A stretch of 64,000 bases of DNA from Phytohabitans sp052068095 (lineage in GTDB: Bacteria; Actinomycetota; Actinomycetes; Mycobacteriales; Micromonosporaceae). The notes below the pieces were generated by a model. That model did not search any database, was not told where the DNA came from, and saw only the letters and a list, made by a program, of their open reading frames with translations. Location of the stretch: contig NZ_JBQHDG010000005.1 in assembly GCF_052068095.1 (NCBI RefSeq), positions 62,001 through 126,000 on the forward strand, in the 5' to 3' direction. This document shows positions 16,224 to 26,186 of this stretch, piece after piece (within the stretch, counting starts at the first letter, position 1; every line of letters begins with the position of its first letter). Made by a program: the position numbers and the translations under genes.

Positions 16224-16616
16224 ATGGAGGAGCCCACCACCGGCGCCGGCGCGCCACAGCGGACCAGGATCGTGCTGGCCGACGTGGTGCGCCGCCACGC
16301 CCACGACCGCGCCCGGGCCGAGCTCACCGAGCAGACCCAGGTCGGCGACGCCCTGGTGCGTGGGCTCGTGCGGGCCCAGCTCGCCCTCGCGCTGCGGCTG
16401 TCGGTGGTGGTGGCGATCGGGCTCGGCGCGCTGCCGCTGCTCTTCGCGGTCGCGCCGACCATCAGCACCGTGAAGGTCCTCGGCATCAGCCTGCCGTGGC
16501 TGCTGCTCGGCGTCGGCGCGTTTCCGTTCCTCGTCGCGGTGGGCTGGACGTACGTCTACCTCGCCGAGCGCAACGAGCAGGACTTCACCGCCGTGGTCCG
16601 CCGGCCGGAACGCTGA
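16224..16616 (+). CDS. Small two-helix membrane protein paired with symporter (DUF485-like)
   Basis: A 130-residue protein with a soluble N-terminus and two hydrophobic segments (about 60-82 and 92-115), ending YVYLAERNEQDFTAVVR. Size, topology and position directly before a solute:sodium symporter match the DUF485 helper at 26866. The residue match is weak, so the family name is inference. Its stop codon overlaps the next ATG (TGATG). It probably assists assembly or stability of the symporter. Confidence 0.75.
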   Translation: MEEPTTGAGAPQRTRIVLADVVRRHAHDRARAELTEQTQVGDALVRGLVRAQLALALRLSVVVAIGLGALPLLFAVAPTISTVKVLGISLPWLLLGVGAFPFLVAVGWTYVYLAERNEQDFTAVVRRPER

Positions 16617-18277
16617 TGGGCAACCCCTACACCGTTCCCGCGATCGTCGCGGTCACGCTCGTCACGCTGGCGATCGGCTTCTACGGCCTCAAGCTGGCCC
16701 GCACCACGTCCGATTTCCTGGTCGCCTCGCGCGTGGTCAGCCCCACCTGGAACGCGGCGGCGATCGGCGGCGAGTACCTGTCGGCCGCGTCGTTTCTGGG
16801 CGTGGCGGGCCTGATCCTCAAGTACGGCGTCGACGTCCTCTGGTATCCCGTTGGCTTCGCCGCCGGCTATCTCGCGCTGCTGCTCTTCGTCGCCGCGCCG
16901 CTGCGCCGGTCGGGCGCGTTCACGCTGCCGGACTTCTGCGAGCTGCGGCTGCACTCGCGCGGCCTGCGCAAGCTCGCCACCGCGTTCGTGGTCTTCATCG
17001 GGTGGCTCTACCTCGTGCCGCAGCTCCAGGGCGCCGGGCTGACGCTCACCACCGTCACCGGTGGCCCCTACGAGCTCGGCGCGCTCCTCGTCGGCGCCGT
17101 CGTCACCGCCAACGTGGCGCTCGGCGGCATGCGCGCGATCACGTTCGTGCAGGCGTTCCAGTATTGGCTGAAGCTCACCGCGCTGGCTGTACCCGCGATG
17201 TTCCTGGTTTTGCACTGGCAGGCGGACGGCCGTCCGCCGGTGACGCCGCCGGACGGCCTCACCTTCCCCACCGCGACCACCGTCGTGGTCGACCACCCCG
17301 CGACCCTCAGCCTTCCCGACGGCTCCACAAGGGAGGTACAGCCCGGTGAGGAGCTGACATTTCAGGCCGGTGAACGGGTGCCGCATGTGTCCGGTGTGGA
17401 CATAGCCCGGGACATGGACTGGCTGCTGCCCGGAAACGACGCGGGCGGGCTCTTCGGCACCTACAGCCTGATCCTCGCGACGTTTCTCGGCACGATGGGG
17501 CTGCCGCACGTGCTCGTGCGCTTCTACACCAACCCCAACGGCGCCGCCGCACGGCGCACGACGCTTGTGGTGCTCGCGCTGGTCGGGCTCTTCTATTTCT
17601 TACCCACGCTGTACGGCGTACTCGGCCGCGTCTATACCCCGCAGCTGATGATGACCGGTGACACCGACGCGGTCGTGCTGCTGCTTCCGTCCGCGGTCGT
17701 CGGCGACGGCGTACTCGGACAGATGCTTGCCGCGCTCGTGGCGGCGGGCGCGTTCGCCGCGTTTCTGTCGTCGAGCTCGGGCCTGCTGACCAGCGTCGCC
17801 GGTGTCATCTCGACCGACGTGCTGGCGCACGCCAGCGACCGCGGTCCCGGCCAGCGCGGCTCCGTGCGCGACTTCCGGGTGGCGGCCCTGGTGGCCGGCC
17901 TGGTCCCGGTGGTGCTTGCGCTCAACGTCGCCAGCCTCGACGTCTCGCAGGTGGTGGGCCTGGCCTTCGCGGTGGCCGCGTCAAGCTTCTGCCCGCTGCT
18001 CGTGCTCGGCATCTGGTGGCGGCGCCTCACCGACCTGGGCGCGGCCGCCGGCATCCTGGTCGGCGGCGGGGCGGCGGTGGGCGCGGTGCTGGTCACCATC
18101 CTCGGTCCGCCGCTCCACGGGTGGGCGGCCGCGCTGATCGCCCAGCCGGCGGCGTGGACGGTGCCGTTGGCGTTCGCGGTGATGGTGGCGGTTTCCCTGG
18201 CCACCCGCCGCCGCACGCCACCCGACGTGGGCACGACGATGCTCCGCCTGCACGCGCCCGAATCGCTACGCCTCTGA
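16616..18277 (+). CDS. Solute:sodium symporter (ActP-like)
   Basis: SSS-family transporter of 553 residues with about 13 hydrophobic segments. The signature AAIGGEYLSAASFLGVAGL is near residue 45, with a counterpart in ActP at 27213. Unlike that paralogue it has a hydrophilic insertion of about 60 residues (about 215-275) after a TM segment, with strand-rich pieces such as VVVDHPATLSLPDG and EVQPGEELTFQAGERVP; this could form a small extracellular domain. The LytS/LytTR pair upstream may regulate it. Substrate is likely a monocarboxylate, but not proven by sequence. Confidence 0.9.
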   Translation: MGNPYTVPAIVAVTLVTLAIGFYGLKLARTTSDFLVASRVVSPTWNAAAIGGEYLSAASFLGVAGLILKYGVDVLWYPVGFAAGYLALLLFVAAPLRRSGAFTLPDFCELRLHSRGLRKLATAFVVFIGWLYLVPQLQGAGLTLTTVTGGPYELGALLVGAVVTANVALGGMRAITFVQAFQYWLKLTALAVPAMFLVLHWQADGRPPVTPPDGLTFPTATTVVVDHPATLSLPDGSTREVQPGEELTFQAGERVPHVSGVDIARDMDWLLPGNDAGGLFGTYSLILATFLGTMGLPHVLVRFYTNPNGAAARRTTLVVLALVGLFYFLPTLYGVLGRVYTPQLMMTGDTDAVVLLLPSAVVGDGVLGQMLAALVAAGAFAAFLSSSSGLLTSVAGVISTDVLAHASDRGPGQRGSVRDFRVAALVAGLVPVVLALNVASLDVSQVVGLAFAVAASSFCPLLVLGIWWRRLTDLGAAAGILVGGGAAVGAVLVTILGPPLHGWAAALIAQPAAWTVPLAFAVMVAVSLATRRRTPPDVGTTMLRLHAPESLRL

Positions 18278-18282
18278 CGGGG

Positions 18283-18302
18283 TTCTCCACAGGTTGTTCA
18301 CA
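18283..18302. promoter_or_regulatory. Two DnaA-box-like nonamers upstream of an OmpR-type regulator
   Basis: TTCTCCACA (18283-18291) and TTGTTCACA (18294-18302) lie in the 69-bp gap between the symporter and the regulator. Each differs from TTATCCACA or TTGTCCACA by one or two bases. Confidence 0.35.
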
Positions 18303-18346
18303 ACTCGCGCGGGAGGTCTCCATCGTCGGTGCATAGAGTGCCGGAC

Positions 18347-19033
18347 ATGAGCGAGCGTCGGGTCTTGGTGGTGGAGGACGAGCGGACGATCGCCGACTCC
18401 GTCGCCGCACGGCTGCGGGCCGAAGGTTTCACCGTGCGGATCGCGGGCGACGGGCCCGGTGCTGTGGAGGCGGCCGCTCAGATGCGGCCCGACCTCGTCG
18501 TGCTCGACGTGATGCTGCCCGGCTTCGACGGGCTGGAGGTGTGCCGGCGGATCCAGGCGGAGCGGCCGGTGCCCGTGCTGATGCTCACCGCGCGCGACGA
18601 CGAGACCGACCTGCTCGTCGGGCTCGCGGTGGGTGCCGACGACTACCTGACCAAGCCGTTCTCCATGCGCGAGCTGTCCGCGCGCGTGCACGCCCTGCTG
18701 CGGCGCTTCGAGCGGGCGGCCACCGCGGCACGGGAGGACGCACCGATGATCCGGCTGGGTGACCTGGAGATCAACCAGGCGGAGCGGCGGGTGCGGCGGG
18801 GTGGGGTCGAGGCGCATTTGACGCCGACCGAGTTCGACCTGCTGGTGCACCTGGCCGGGCGGCCGCGCACGGTGCTCCCCCGCGCGCAGCTGCTCGCCGA
18901 CGTGTGGGGGTGGGCGGCGGCGGGCGGCACCCGTACCGTCGACAGCCACGTCAAAGCGTTGCGCCGCAAGCTGGGCGGCGACCTCATCCGCACGGTGCAC
19001 GGGGTCGGATACGCGCTGGAGGTTGCACCATGA
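18347..19033 (+). CDS. OmpR/PhoB-type response regulator
   Basis: DNA-binding regulator of 228 residues. The receiver domain (5-120) has VVEDE, phospho-acceptor Asp54 in VVLDVMLPG, LTARDDE and Lys103 in YLTKPF. The winged helix (about 135-226) has LTPTEFDLLVHLAG, VDSHVKALRRKLG and HGVGYALE. TAGAGT (18334-18339) lies 7 nt before the ATG, so the short in-frame extension to 18329 is not used. The stop overlaps the ATG of the kinase gene (ATGA). Regulon unknown; it could include the downstream membrane and ABC genes. Confidence 0.95.
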   Translation: MSERRVLVVEDERTIADSVAARLRAEGFTVRIAGDGPGAVEAAAQMRPDLVVLDVMLPGFDGLEVCRRIQAERPVPVLMLTARDDETDLLVGLAVGADDYLTKPFSMRELSARVHALLRRFERAATAAREDAPMIRLGDLEINQAERRVRRGGVEAHLTPTEFDLLVHLAGRPRTVLPRAQLLADVWGWAAAGGTRTVDSHVKALRRKLGGDLIRTVHGVGYALEVAP

Positions 19034-20061
19034 CCACATTGCTGGACCTGCTCCCCCGGCCGCTCGACCCGGTGCGGTCGATCAAGCTCAAGCTGGGCAT
19101 CCTGCTGGTGGCCTCGGGGTTTGCCGGGCTTGTGGTGTTTCGGCTGGGCATCGGGTGGATCGCGTACCGGACGTCCATCACCGCCATCGTCGTCGCGCTG
19201 GTGACCTCGCAGATCCTTGCCCACGGCATGACCTCGCCGCTGCGCGAGATGACCGCCGCGGCGCGGTCGATGGCGCGCGGTGACTACACGCGGCGGGTGC
19301 GCGCCACCTCGCGCGACGAGGTGGGCGAGCTGGCGCGGGCGTTCAACCAGATGGCCGCCGACCTCGCCGCCGCCGACCGGCAGCGCCGCGAGCTCATCGC
19401 GAACGTCTCGCACGAGCTGCGCACACCCATCACCGCCCTCCAGAGCCTGCTGGAAAACCTCGTCGACGGCGTCGCGCAGCCCAACCCGGCCGCGCTGCGC
19501 ACCGCGCTGGCCCAGTCCGAGCGGCTCGGCCGGTTGGTCACCGAGCTGCTCGACCTCTCCCGGCTGGACGCCGGCGTGGTGCCGCTCGACCGGGTCGACC
19601 TCGACATCGCCGACTTCCTGGACGAGGTGGTGCGCGAGGCCGCGGTGACCGCCGCCGGCGCGGGGCGCCAGGTCGACTTCCGGGTGCTCGTACCCGAAGC
19701 GGCCGGCAGCGTCCGGGCGGATCCCGACCGGCTACGGCAGGTCTTCGCCAACCTGCTCGACAACGCGGCCCGCCACAGCCCGCCCGGCGGCACCGTGCTC
19801 GTGACCGCCCGCCCCTCTGCCGACCACTGCCGCTTCGACGTGCTCGACGAGGGCGACGGCATCCCACGCGACCAGCGGGCCCGGGTGTTCGAGCGGTTCA
19901 CCCGCGGCGAGCGGGCGGGCACCGACGGGGGCACCGGCCTCGGGCTTGCCATCGCCCGATGGGTGGTCGAGCTGCACGGTGGCACTATCGCGGCGCTCGA
20001 CCCGCCCGTGGAGGCGAAGAGCGGCTGCCGCATCCGGGTCACGATCCCGACGCCCGCCTGA
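19030..20061 (+). CDS. HAMP-domain sensor histidine kinase
   Basis: Kinase of 343 residues, partner of the preceding regulator. Two transmembrane segments (about 20-42 and 46-66) have almost no extracytoplasmic loop, so it probably senses within the membrane or through another protein. HAMP covers about 68-120, HisKA has phospho-acceptor His128 in NVSHELRTP, and the ATPase domain has FANLLDNAARHSP, DEGDGIP and GTGLGLAIARW. It is translationally coupled to the regulator by a 4-nt overlap. Confidence 0.95.
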   Translation: MTTLLDLLPRPLDPVRSIKLKLGILLVASGFAGLVVFRLGIGWIAYRTSITAIVVALVTSQILAHGMTSPLREMTAAARSMARGDYTRRVRATSRDEVGELARAFNQMAADLAAADRQRRELIANVSHELRTPITALQSLLENLVDGVAQPNPAALRTALAQSERLGRLVTELLDLSRLDAGVVPLDRVDLDIADFLDEVVREAAVTAAGAGRQVDFRVLVPEAAGSVRADPDRLRQVFANLLDNAARHSPPGGTVLVTARPSADHCRFDVLDEGDGIPRDQRARVFERFTRGERAGTDGGTGLGLAIARWVVELHGGTIAALDPPVEAKSGCRIRVTIPTPA

Positions 20062-20133
20062 TTTTTCCGGCACGCACAAGCCCTTGCGCACCGCGCCGGG
20101 CGGATGGACCCTGCCCGAAAACGAGGAGGAACG

Positions 20134-21717
20134 ATGGCGATACAGAGCCCACCCGCGGCGCGCCCATTTGTGCCGGTGTATGGCCCGCGCCCGCCCACAT
20201 CACTCGAACGCCGCTGGCCGGGTCCGTCCAGACCGGCCGACGCGATCGCACTTGGCGCCACGGGGATGGCCGGTCTGGTGGCAGCCGCGAGCGTGCCACT
20301 GGACCGGCCGGGCGTCGGGTGGGCGGTCGCCGGGATGGCCGGCGCGGCGGCGCTGACCACGCTGTCGATGCGCGGCTGGGCGGATGGCGGCCCGGTCGGC
20401 CGGGGTCCGGCGGTGCGGCCGGCGACCGTCCCCGGCACCATCCGGCCACTGTGGACGGTCGCGACGCTCGCACTGCTCAGCGTCGGCACGGTTCGCGCGG
20501 CCGGCTGGCTATTCGTCCTCTGCCTGCTCACCGCCGCCGTGACCGCCTCGCTCGCGGTCACCGCCGGCCGTAGCCTGCCCGCGCTGGTCGTCACCTCGGT
20601 GGCCGTGCCGGTCGCGGCACTGCGCAGCATGCCCTGGATCACCCACGGCGCCAAGGTGGTCGCCAGCCGGCACCGCGGCGGCCCGTCCGCCCGGACCGCC
20701 GCGACCATCGGCGTATCACTGCTGCTCCTGCTCGTCTTCGGCGGGCTCTTCGCCTCCGCGGACGCGGCCTTCGCCGAGCTGGCCGGCCGCGTGACGCCGG
20801 AGCTCAGCGTGGACACGGTGGTCCGCTGGGTGTTCGTGTTCGTCTTCGCCACCCTGGCGCTGCTCGGCGGGGCCTACCTGCTCGCCGCCCCGCCGCGCCT
20901 CGACGGGTTGGAGCGCCCGGCCAAGGCGCGCCTGCGCCGTCTGGAGTGGACAGTCCCGCTGATCGCGCTCAACGCGGTGTTCATCGCGTTCGTGGCGGTG
21001 CAGCTCACCGTGCTCTTCGGTGGCGCGGAGCACGTGTTGAGCACCGCCGGCCTGACCTACGCCGAGTACGCGCGGCGCGGCTTCTGGCAGCTCCTCGTGG
21101 TGACCGCGCTGACGCTCGGCATACTCGCGCTGGCCGCCCGGTGGGCACCGCGCGACAACCCCCGCGACCGGCTGATGATCCGCGTCCTGCTCGGCGGGCT
21201 GGCCGCGCTGTGCCTGGTGATCGTCGCGTCCGCGCTCTTCCGGATGCACACGTACGAGGAGGCGTACGGCTTCACCCGCCTGCGCGTGCTGGTCAGCGCC
21301 TGCGAGCTGTGGCTCGGCTCGGTGCTGGTGATGGTGCTGGCGGCGGGTGTGCGGCTGCGCGCGGGCTGGCTCCCGCAGGCCGCGATCGGCAGTGGCGTGG
21401 CGGCGTTGATCGGCCTGGCGATGCTCAACCCGGACCACTTCATCGCCGACCGCAACGTCACCCGCTACGAGGACACCGGCAAGATCGACGTGGCGTACCT
21501 GTCCGGGCTCTCCGCCGACGCGGTGCCGGCGCTGGACCGGCTACCCGCCACCCTGCGCTCCTGCGCGCTCGGCGACGTGGCCCGCGACCTGGCGGCAAAG
21601 CACGACTGGCGCGGCTGGAACATCGGCGCCGACCGGGCCCGCCACGCCCTCGGCGACGAGCCCACCACGTCGTACCAGTGGACTGAGTCTTGCGGCCCGA
21701 TCCGCGTTTACTGGTAG
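20134..21717 (+). CDS. DUF4173 multi-pass membrane protein
   Basis: A 527-residue integral membrane protein with roughly ten hydrophobic segments. The diagnostic DUF4173 region is at about 270-345 (LEWTVPLIALNAVFIAFVAV, GAEHVLSTAGLTYAEYARRG, FWQLLVVTALTLGILALAAR). The soluble C-terminus has two Cys residues and ends ESCGPIRVYW. The ATG at 20134 has GGAGGA 3 nt upstream. Function of the family is unknown. It follows a two-component system and precedes an ABC exporter on the same strand. Confidence 0.88.
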   Translation: MAIQSPPAARPFVPVYGPRPPTSLERRWPGPSRPADAIALGATGMAGLVAAASVPLDRPGVGWAVAGMAGAAALTTLSMRGWADGGPVGRGPAVRPATVPGTIRPLWTVATLALLSVGTVRAAGWLFVLCLLTAAVTASLAVTAGRSLPALVVTSVAVPVAALRSMPWITHGAKVVASRHRGGPSARTAATIGVSLLLLLVFGGLFASADAAFAELAGRVTPELSVDTVVRWVFVFVFATLALLGGAYLLAAPPRLDGLERPAKARLRRLEWTVPLIALNAVFIAFVAVQLTVLFGGAEHVLSTAGLTYAEYARRGFWQLLVVTALTLGILALAARWAPRDNPRDRLMIRVLLGGLAALCLVIVASALFRMHTYEEAYGFTRLRVLVSACELWLGSVLVMVLAAGVRLRAGWLPQAAIGSGVAALIGLAMLNPDHFIADRNVTRYEDTGKIDVAYLSGLSADAVPALDRLPATLRSCALGDVARDLAAKHDWRGWNIGADRARHALGDEPTTSYQWTESCGPIRVYW

Positions 21718-21733
21718 GACTACCGTCGGGTAA

Positions 21734-22485
<752 letters not shown>

Positions 22486-22495
<10 letters not shown>

Positions 22496-24135
22496 ACCAG
22501 CACCAGCCGCCGGTGACCCTCTTCATCCGGCTCAAGCTGCGCGTGATGGCCAACAACATGCGCGGCAAGGGGTGGCGCATCGCGCTCTTCATGATCGGCC
22601 TGGTCGTCGGGCTGTGGTGGTCGGTGACCGCCCTGCTCCTGCTCGCCGCGCCCGGCCTCGCCGGCGACCTCGACGCGGCGGTGCTTGCCTCGGCACTGGG
22701 CGGCGCGGTGCTCGTGGTCAGCTGGGTGCTCCTGCCGCTGATCCTCTTCGGCGTCGACGAGACGCTCGACCCGGCGCGGTTCGCGCTGCTGCCGGTGCGC
22801 CGCCGCACGCTCGTCACCGGCTTGCTCGCCGCGGCGCTGGTCGGCATCCCCGCGTTCGCCGCGGCCGTGGCGACGACCGGGCTCGTCATCACGGCCGCCC
22901 TGCTCGGCGGGTGGAGCGCGGCCCTGGTGCAGGCCTTGGGCGTCGCCGCCGGCCTGCTCCTCTGCGTCGCGGCAAGCCGGGCGGTGACCAGCGCGTTCGC
23001 CACGATGCTGCGCTCCCGCAAGGTACGCGACCTCGCCGCGATCCTGCTCGCCTGCCTGGCCGCACTGCTCGGCCCGGTGCAGATCGGCGCGATGGCCCTG
23101 GCCGAAAACGCGGACTGGGAGCGGCTGCGCGGCCCGGCCCGCGTGCTGGGCTGGACCCCGCTCGCTGCGCCGTACACGGTAGGCGTCGACATCGCGGAGG
23201 GGCGCGCGTGGGCCGCCCCACTGAAGCTCCTCATCACGGCCGCGACCATCGCCCTGCTGCTGTGGTGGTGGTCGCGGACGCTGGAGTCGGCGATGGTCGG
23301 CGCCGAAAACGCCGGCCCGGCCCGCACCGCCGTCCCCGCGGGAGCCTCCGCGGTGGCGCAGCTCTTCCCGCGGAGCATGCCGTGGCTGCCGCGCACCCGA
23401 TACGGCGCGCTGGTCGCCCGCGAGGCCCGCTACTGGTGGCGAGACGCGCGCCGGCGGGCCGGCCTCATCACGTTCGCGGTGATCGGCGTGATCATGCCCG
23501 TGATGGTCAACATCGGCTCCGGCGGCCTGAGCTCCGGCAGCGCCCACCCGGTCGTCATCAGCTTGATCATGGTCTTCGTCGGCGTTCTGGGCGCCGCCAC
23601 GCTGGCCAACCAGTTCGGCTACGACGGCAGCGCCTACGCGGCGAACGTGGTGGCCGGCGTACCAGGCGCGGTCGAGCTGCGCGCACGGCTGACCGCGTTC
23701 ACCACGTACCTCGGGCCGCTGCTGCTCGTGATCGCCGCGATCGTGGCCGTGTTCCTGCGCGAGCCGTCCTGGATCGGCGTGATGATCGGCTCGCTCGCCG
23801 CCGCGTACGGCTCGGGGCTGGCGGTCAACCTCTTCGTGTCACTGCACGGCGCGTACGCACTACCCGAGACGTCCAACCCGTTCGCGATCAACACCGGCTC
23901 CGGCGTGGCGAAGAGCCTGCTCAGCATCCTCGGGCTGATCGGCGCCGCGGCCGTGTCGATCCCGATCGTGGTGGTCACCGCCCTCGCCGGCGACGCGCCG
24001 GCCTGGCTGTGGCTGGCCGCACCGATCGGCCTCGCGTACGGCGCGGGCGCGGCCTGGCTGGGCACCTACATGGTCGGCGACATGCTCGACCGCCAGATGC
24101 CCGAACTCCTCCAGACGATCACCCCAAACCGCTGA
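22486..24135 (+). CDS. ABC transporter permease
   Basis: A 549-residue membrane subunit with about 12 hydrophobic segments (for example ALFMIGLVVGLWWSVTALLL, VLVVSWVLLPLILFGVDE, VVISLIMVFVGVLGAATLAN). The cytoplasmic stretch around FALLPVRRRTLVTGLLAAAL is typical of ABC-2-type exporters. The GTG at 22486 lies inside the end of the ATPase gene, implying coupled translation. The next feature downstream is a non-coding repeat element beginning 4 bp after the stop. Substrate unknown. Confidence 0.9.
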
Positions 24136-24430
24136 GACAGATCCGAGCTACCGCGACGTCCGCGCTGGTCCGGACCGCTGCTCCCGCGGCCTAACCCTCC
24201 GCGTCACACAACCAACCCCAAGGACCGCGAAGGTCAAAGGGGCAGAATGCCGCTGCCACCGTGGGCCCGTAAACGTAGCCGGACCGCCGCAGCCGCGGCT
24301 TCACCCCATCCGCCGCTGGGCCGCGGTCGTCCCTGTCCACAATGTCTGCTCTCGGATCGACGATCCCGCCAACAACCGGGGCTTCGTCGCCGCGAGTAAC
24401 CGCCGCAACGGCGCGAGCGGCACAAGATTC

Positions 24431-24482
24431 GAGATCTTTGGAGAGTTAGGGCGCCATTTCAACCCTAACTGTCCTAGATCTC
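24431..24482. repeat. Two-step palindrome inside element E2
   Basis: Outer arms GAGATCT (24431-24437) and AGATCTC (24476-24482) enclose inner arms AGTTAGGG (24444-24451) and CCCTAACT (24463-24470) around an 11-nt loop. It is less GC-rich than the surroundings, which points to a separate origin from the rest of E2. Confidence 0.6.
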
Positions 24483-24983
24483 AAAGCCCCCGATCCCGGC
24501 CGGTGACGCCGTGTAACTGATAGCCCGATGGCCAGACCGGACCCTTGCCCGCCGGGAACTTACGGTTCACCGCTGACGCGGACCTGGAGAGATCTGCCTG
24601 CAAGTAGTCGGCTGAAACCGGTCATGGCCCCTTCGGCCGGCCCCGCCTCTTGCCGCAGCCAGCGGGCGAAGCCCGAGCCGTGCCACCCAGCAAGAAGGGT
24701 GAACAAGCCGGGACGGCCCGGCCGGAGCCCGAGGCCCCGCACTAACCGCAACCACAAGCGAAGCCGAACCCGCAGAGCAAGCGGACAAGCTATCTCGACC
24801 CGAGGGCGGCTCACACCGCCGCACCGGTTACTCGGCGCAACGAAAGCTCAAGCGACCGACCAGCACCACTCGCCTGCCATCCTGATGGTCGGAGCGCTCC
24901 TGCCAGAGGCGGTCAAAGGGGTAAGCGCAACACACAGCGAACGGGTGAGGCCGCGGGAGCAACGGACCGCGACCACGACGGAC

Positions 24984-25041
24984 GCCGCGGTAGCTCAAAT
25001 CAATCGCGGTAAGCCGCGGTAGCTCAAATCAATCGCGGTAA
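24984..25041. repeat. 29-bp tandem duplication overlapping the end of the binding-protein gene
   Basis: The unit at 24984-25012 is repeated exactly at 25013-25041. It contains CGCGGTAGCTCAAATCAATC, the outer end of the E2 repeat. The second copy contains the stop codon and last codons (VYRD) of the leftward gene ending at 25029. Confidence 0.9.
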
Positions 25042-25997
25042 ACAGCCCGCGGCGGAGTCGGCACGTCGCCGAGTGAGGTGAGCCACCTCTGGTAGATCGC
25101 GGTCAGCCTGCCGTCGGAGCGCATGCGGTCGAGCACCCCGTTGACGAAGCGGATGAGATCCACTGTGGACTGGGACATCATGATGCCGTACGGCTCGACC
25201 CGGATCGCCGGACCGACCACGCGGGTCGTGGGGTCCTGCGCGACGAAGCCGGCCAGCTGGGCGTCGTCGTTGGAGATGGCGTCGACCTGGCCCTGCTGGA
25301 GCAGCACCAGGCAGTCGAGCACCTCGACGGCGGCGACCGGGATCGGCTTGGATGGCGCGCCGGCGATGTTGGCAATGTCGGAGCTGCCGGCCGCGGCGCA
25401 GACCTTCTTGCCGCCCAGGTCCTGGATGCCGCGTACCTTCGAGTCGCCGCGCACGAGCACCCGCTGCTGTGCCTCGTAGTAAGAGGTGGAGAAGGCGACC
25501 TCGCGCCACCGCTCGCAGTTCATCGACGTGGTCCGGATGATCATGTCGACCTCGCCGGCCTTGATCGCCGGGATGCGCTCGGCGGCGGCCATCGAGCGGA
25601 AGCGGATCTTGTTGGGGTCGCCGAAGAGCGCCTTGGAGATCTCCCTGGCGATGTCGATGTCGACGCCCACGAGCTGCCCCGAGTCGGGATCGCGGTAGCC
25701 GAAGAGGTAGGTGGTCTGGCTGACGCCGATGACGAGGTGGCCGCGCTCGGCGATCTTCGCCATCGCGGAGCCGGCGGGCATGGCGCCCGGGGCGGGTAGG
25801 CCGCCGCGCGGCCGGTAGCTGGCTCGTGGGTCACACCCGCCCTCTTCCGGCGAGCCGCTCGTCTCCGGCGCGGGATCCTGGACGCCGACCGGGCGCGGCG
25901 GGGGCAGTCGCTCCTCGACCGGCACGGCCGCCGGCCCCGATCCACAACCCGCGAGGAACGCCACCACCAGCGCTGACGCCCCGATCCTTGCCTTCAT
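25029..25997 (-). CDS. Amino-acid-type solute-binding lipoprotein
   Basis: Extracytoplasmic binding protein of 322 residues from the ABC amino-acid family (SBP_bac_3). Lipobox LAGC places the lipid anchor at Cys18, followed by a Pro-rich linker. Family motifs are GVSQTTYLFGYRDPDSGQLV, GVDIDIAREI and AGEVDMIIRT. The ATG at 25997 is supported by TACCTT (minus strand) 7 nt upstream. No permease or ATPase lies beside it, so it is an orphan or partner of a distant system. The last codons overlap the repeat duplication. Confidence 0.9.
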   Translation of the reverse strand: MKARIGASALVVAFLAGCGSGPAAVPVEERLPPPRPVGVQDPAPETSGSPEEGGCDPRASYRPRGGLPAPGAMPAGSAMAKIAERGHLVIGVSQTTYLFGYRDPDSGQLVGVDIDIAREISKALFGDPNKIRFRSMAAAERIPAIKAGEVDMIIRTTSMNCERWREVAFSTSYYEAQQRVLVRGDSKVRGIQDLGGKKVCAAAGSSDIANIAGAPSKPIPVAAVEVLDCLVLLQQGQVDAISNDDAQLAGFVAQDPTTRVVGPAIRVEPYGIMMSQSTVDLIRFVNGVLDRMRSDGRLTAIYQRWLTSLGDVPTPPRAVYRD

Positions 25998-26061
25998 GGC
26001 CGGCAAGGTAGGAGGACGGGGTTAACGAGAGGCGTAACGGCGAATGAACGAAGATGAGCAG

Positions 26062-26186
26062 GTGAGGGAGCGAGTTGGCGCGGCGGCGTCTGGACGGAGC
26101 CGCCCCGCCGACGAAGTCGGGGTTTCGGGGCGGCGGAGGAAGACGTCGCCTTCAGCGCCGCACGAGCGAGCGAACCAGGAGGCACA
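26062..26186 (+). ncRNA. Structured 5' leader element, copy 1
   Basis: This 125-bp leader ends at the GTG of the next gene. It aligns without a gap to 36342-36466 (11 substitutions over 128 bp including the start codon). It folds as nested stems: GGCGC/GCGCC, GGCGGCGTCT/AGACGTCGCC (one G-T pair), GCCGCCCCG/CGGGGCGGC and CCGAC-GAA-GTCGG. In copy 2 the third pair of the 9-bp stem changes from C-G to T-A on both sides. The Shine-Dalgarno AGGAGG lies 3' of the fold. Whether it is a cis-regulatory RNA or a repeat is open. Confidence 0.55.

Larger units (their letters stand above)
24139..25041. repeat. Non-coding repeat element with inverted ends, copy E2
   Basis: The element fills the 893-bp gene-free gap and starts just after the permease stop. 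The left end (24139-24202) and right end (24931-25003) are inverted copies of one about 65-bp motif; core TIRs are GGACCGCTGCTCCCGC (24172-24187) and GCGGGAGCAACGGACC (24953-24968). The outermost CGCGGTAGCTC is present at both ends. Inside lie a two-step hairpin (24431-24482) and no credible coding frame. The right end is followed by a 29-bp tandem duplication. It looks like a MITE-type or decayed element, with no transposase visible. Confidence 0.7.

Noticed and set aside
24528..25022. 164-codon plus-strand frame inside E2
   Set aside because: It runs into the repeat end, has no ribosome site, and is a Pro/Arg/Ser-rich low-information sequence without domain features.
26062..26186. Leader element as part of the E1-E3 repeat family
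   Set aside because: It shares no sequence with the E-family ends and sits before start codons, not after stop codons.
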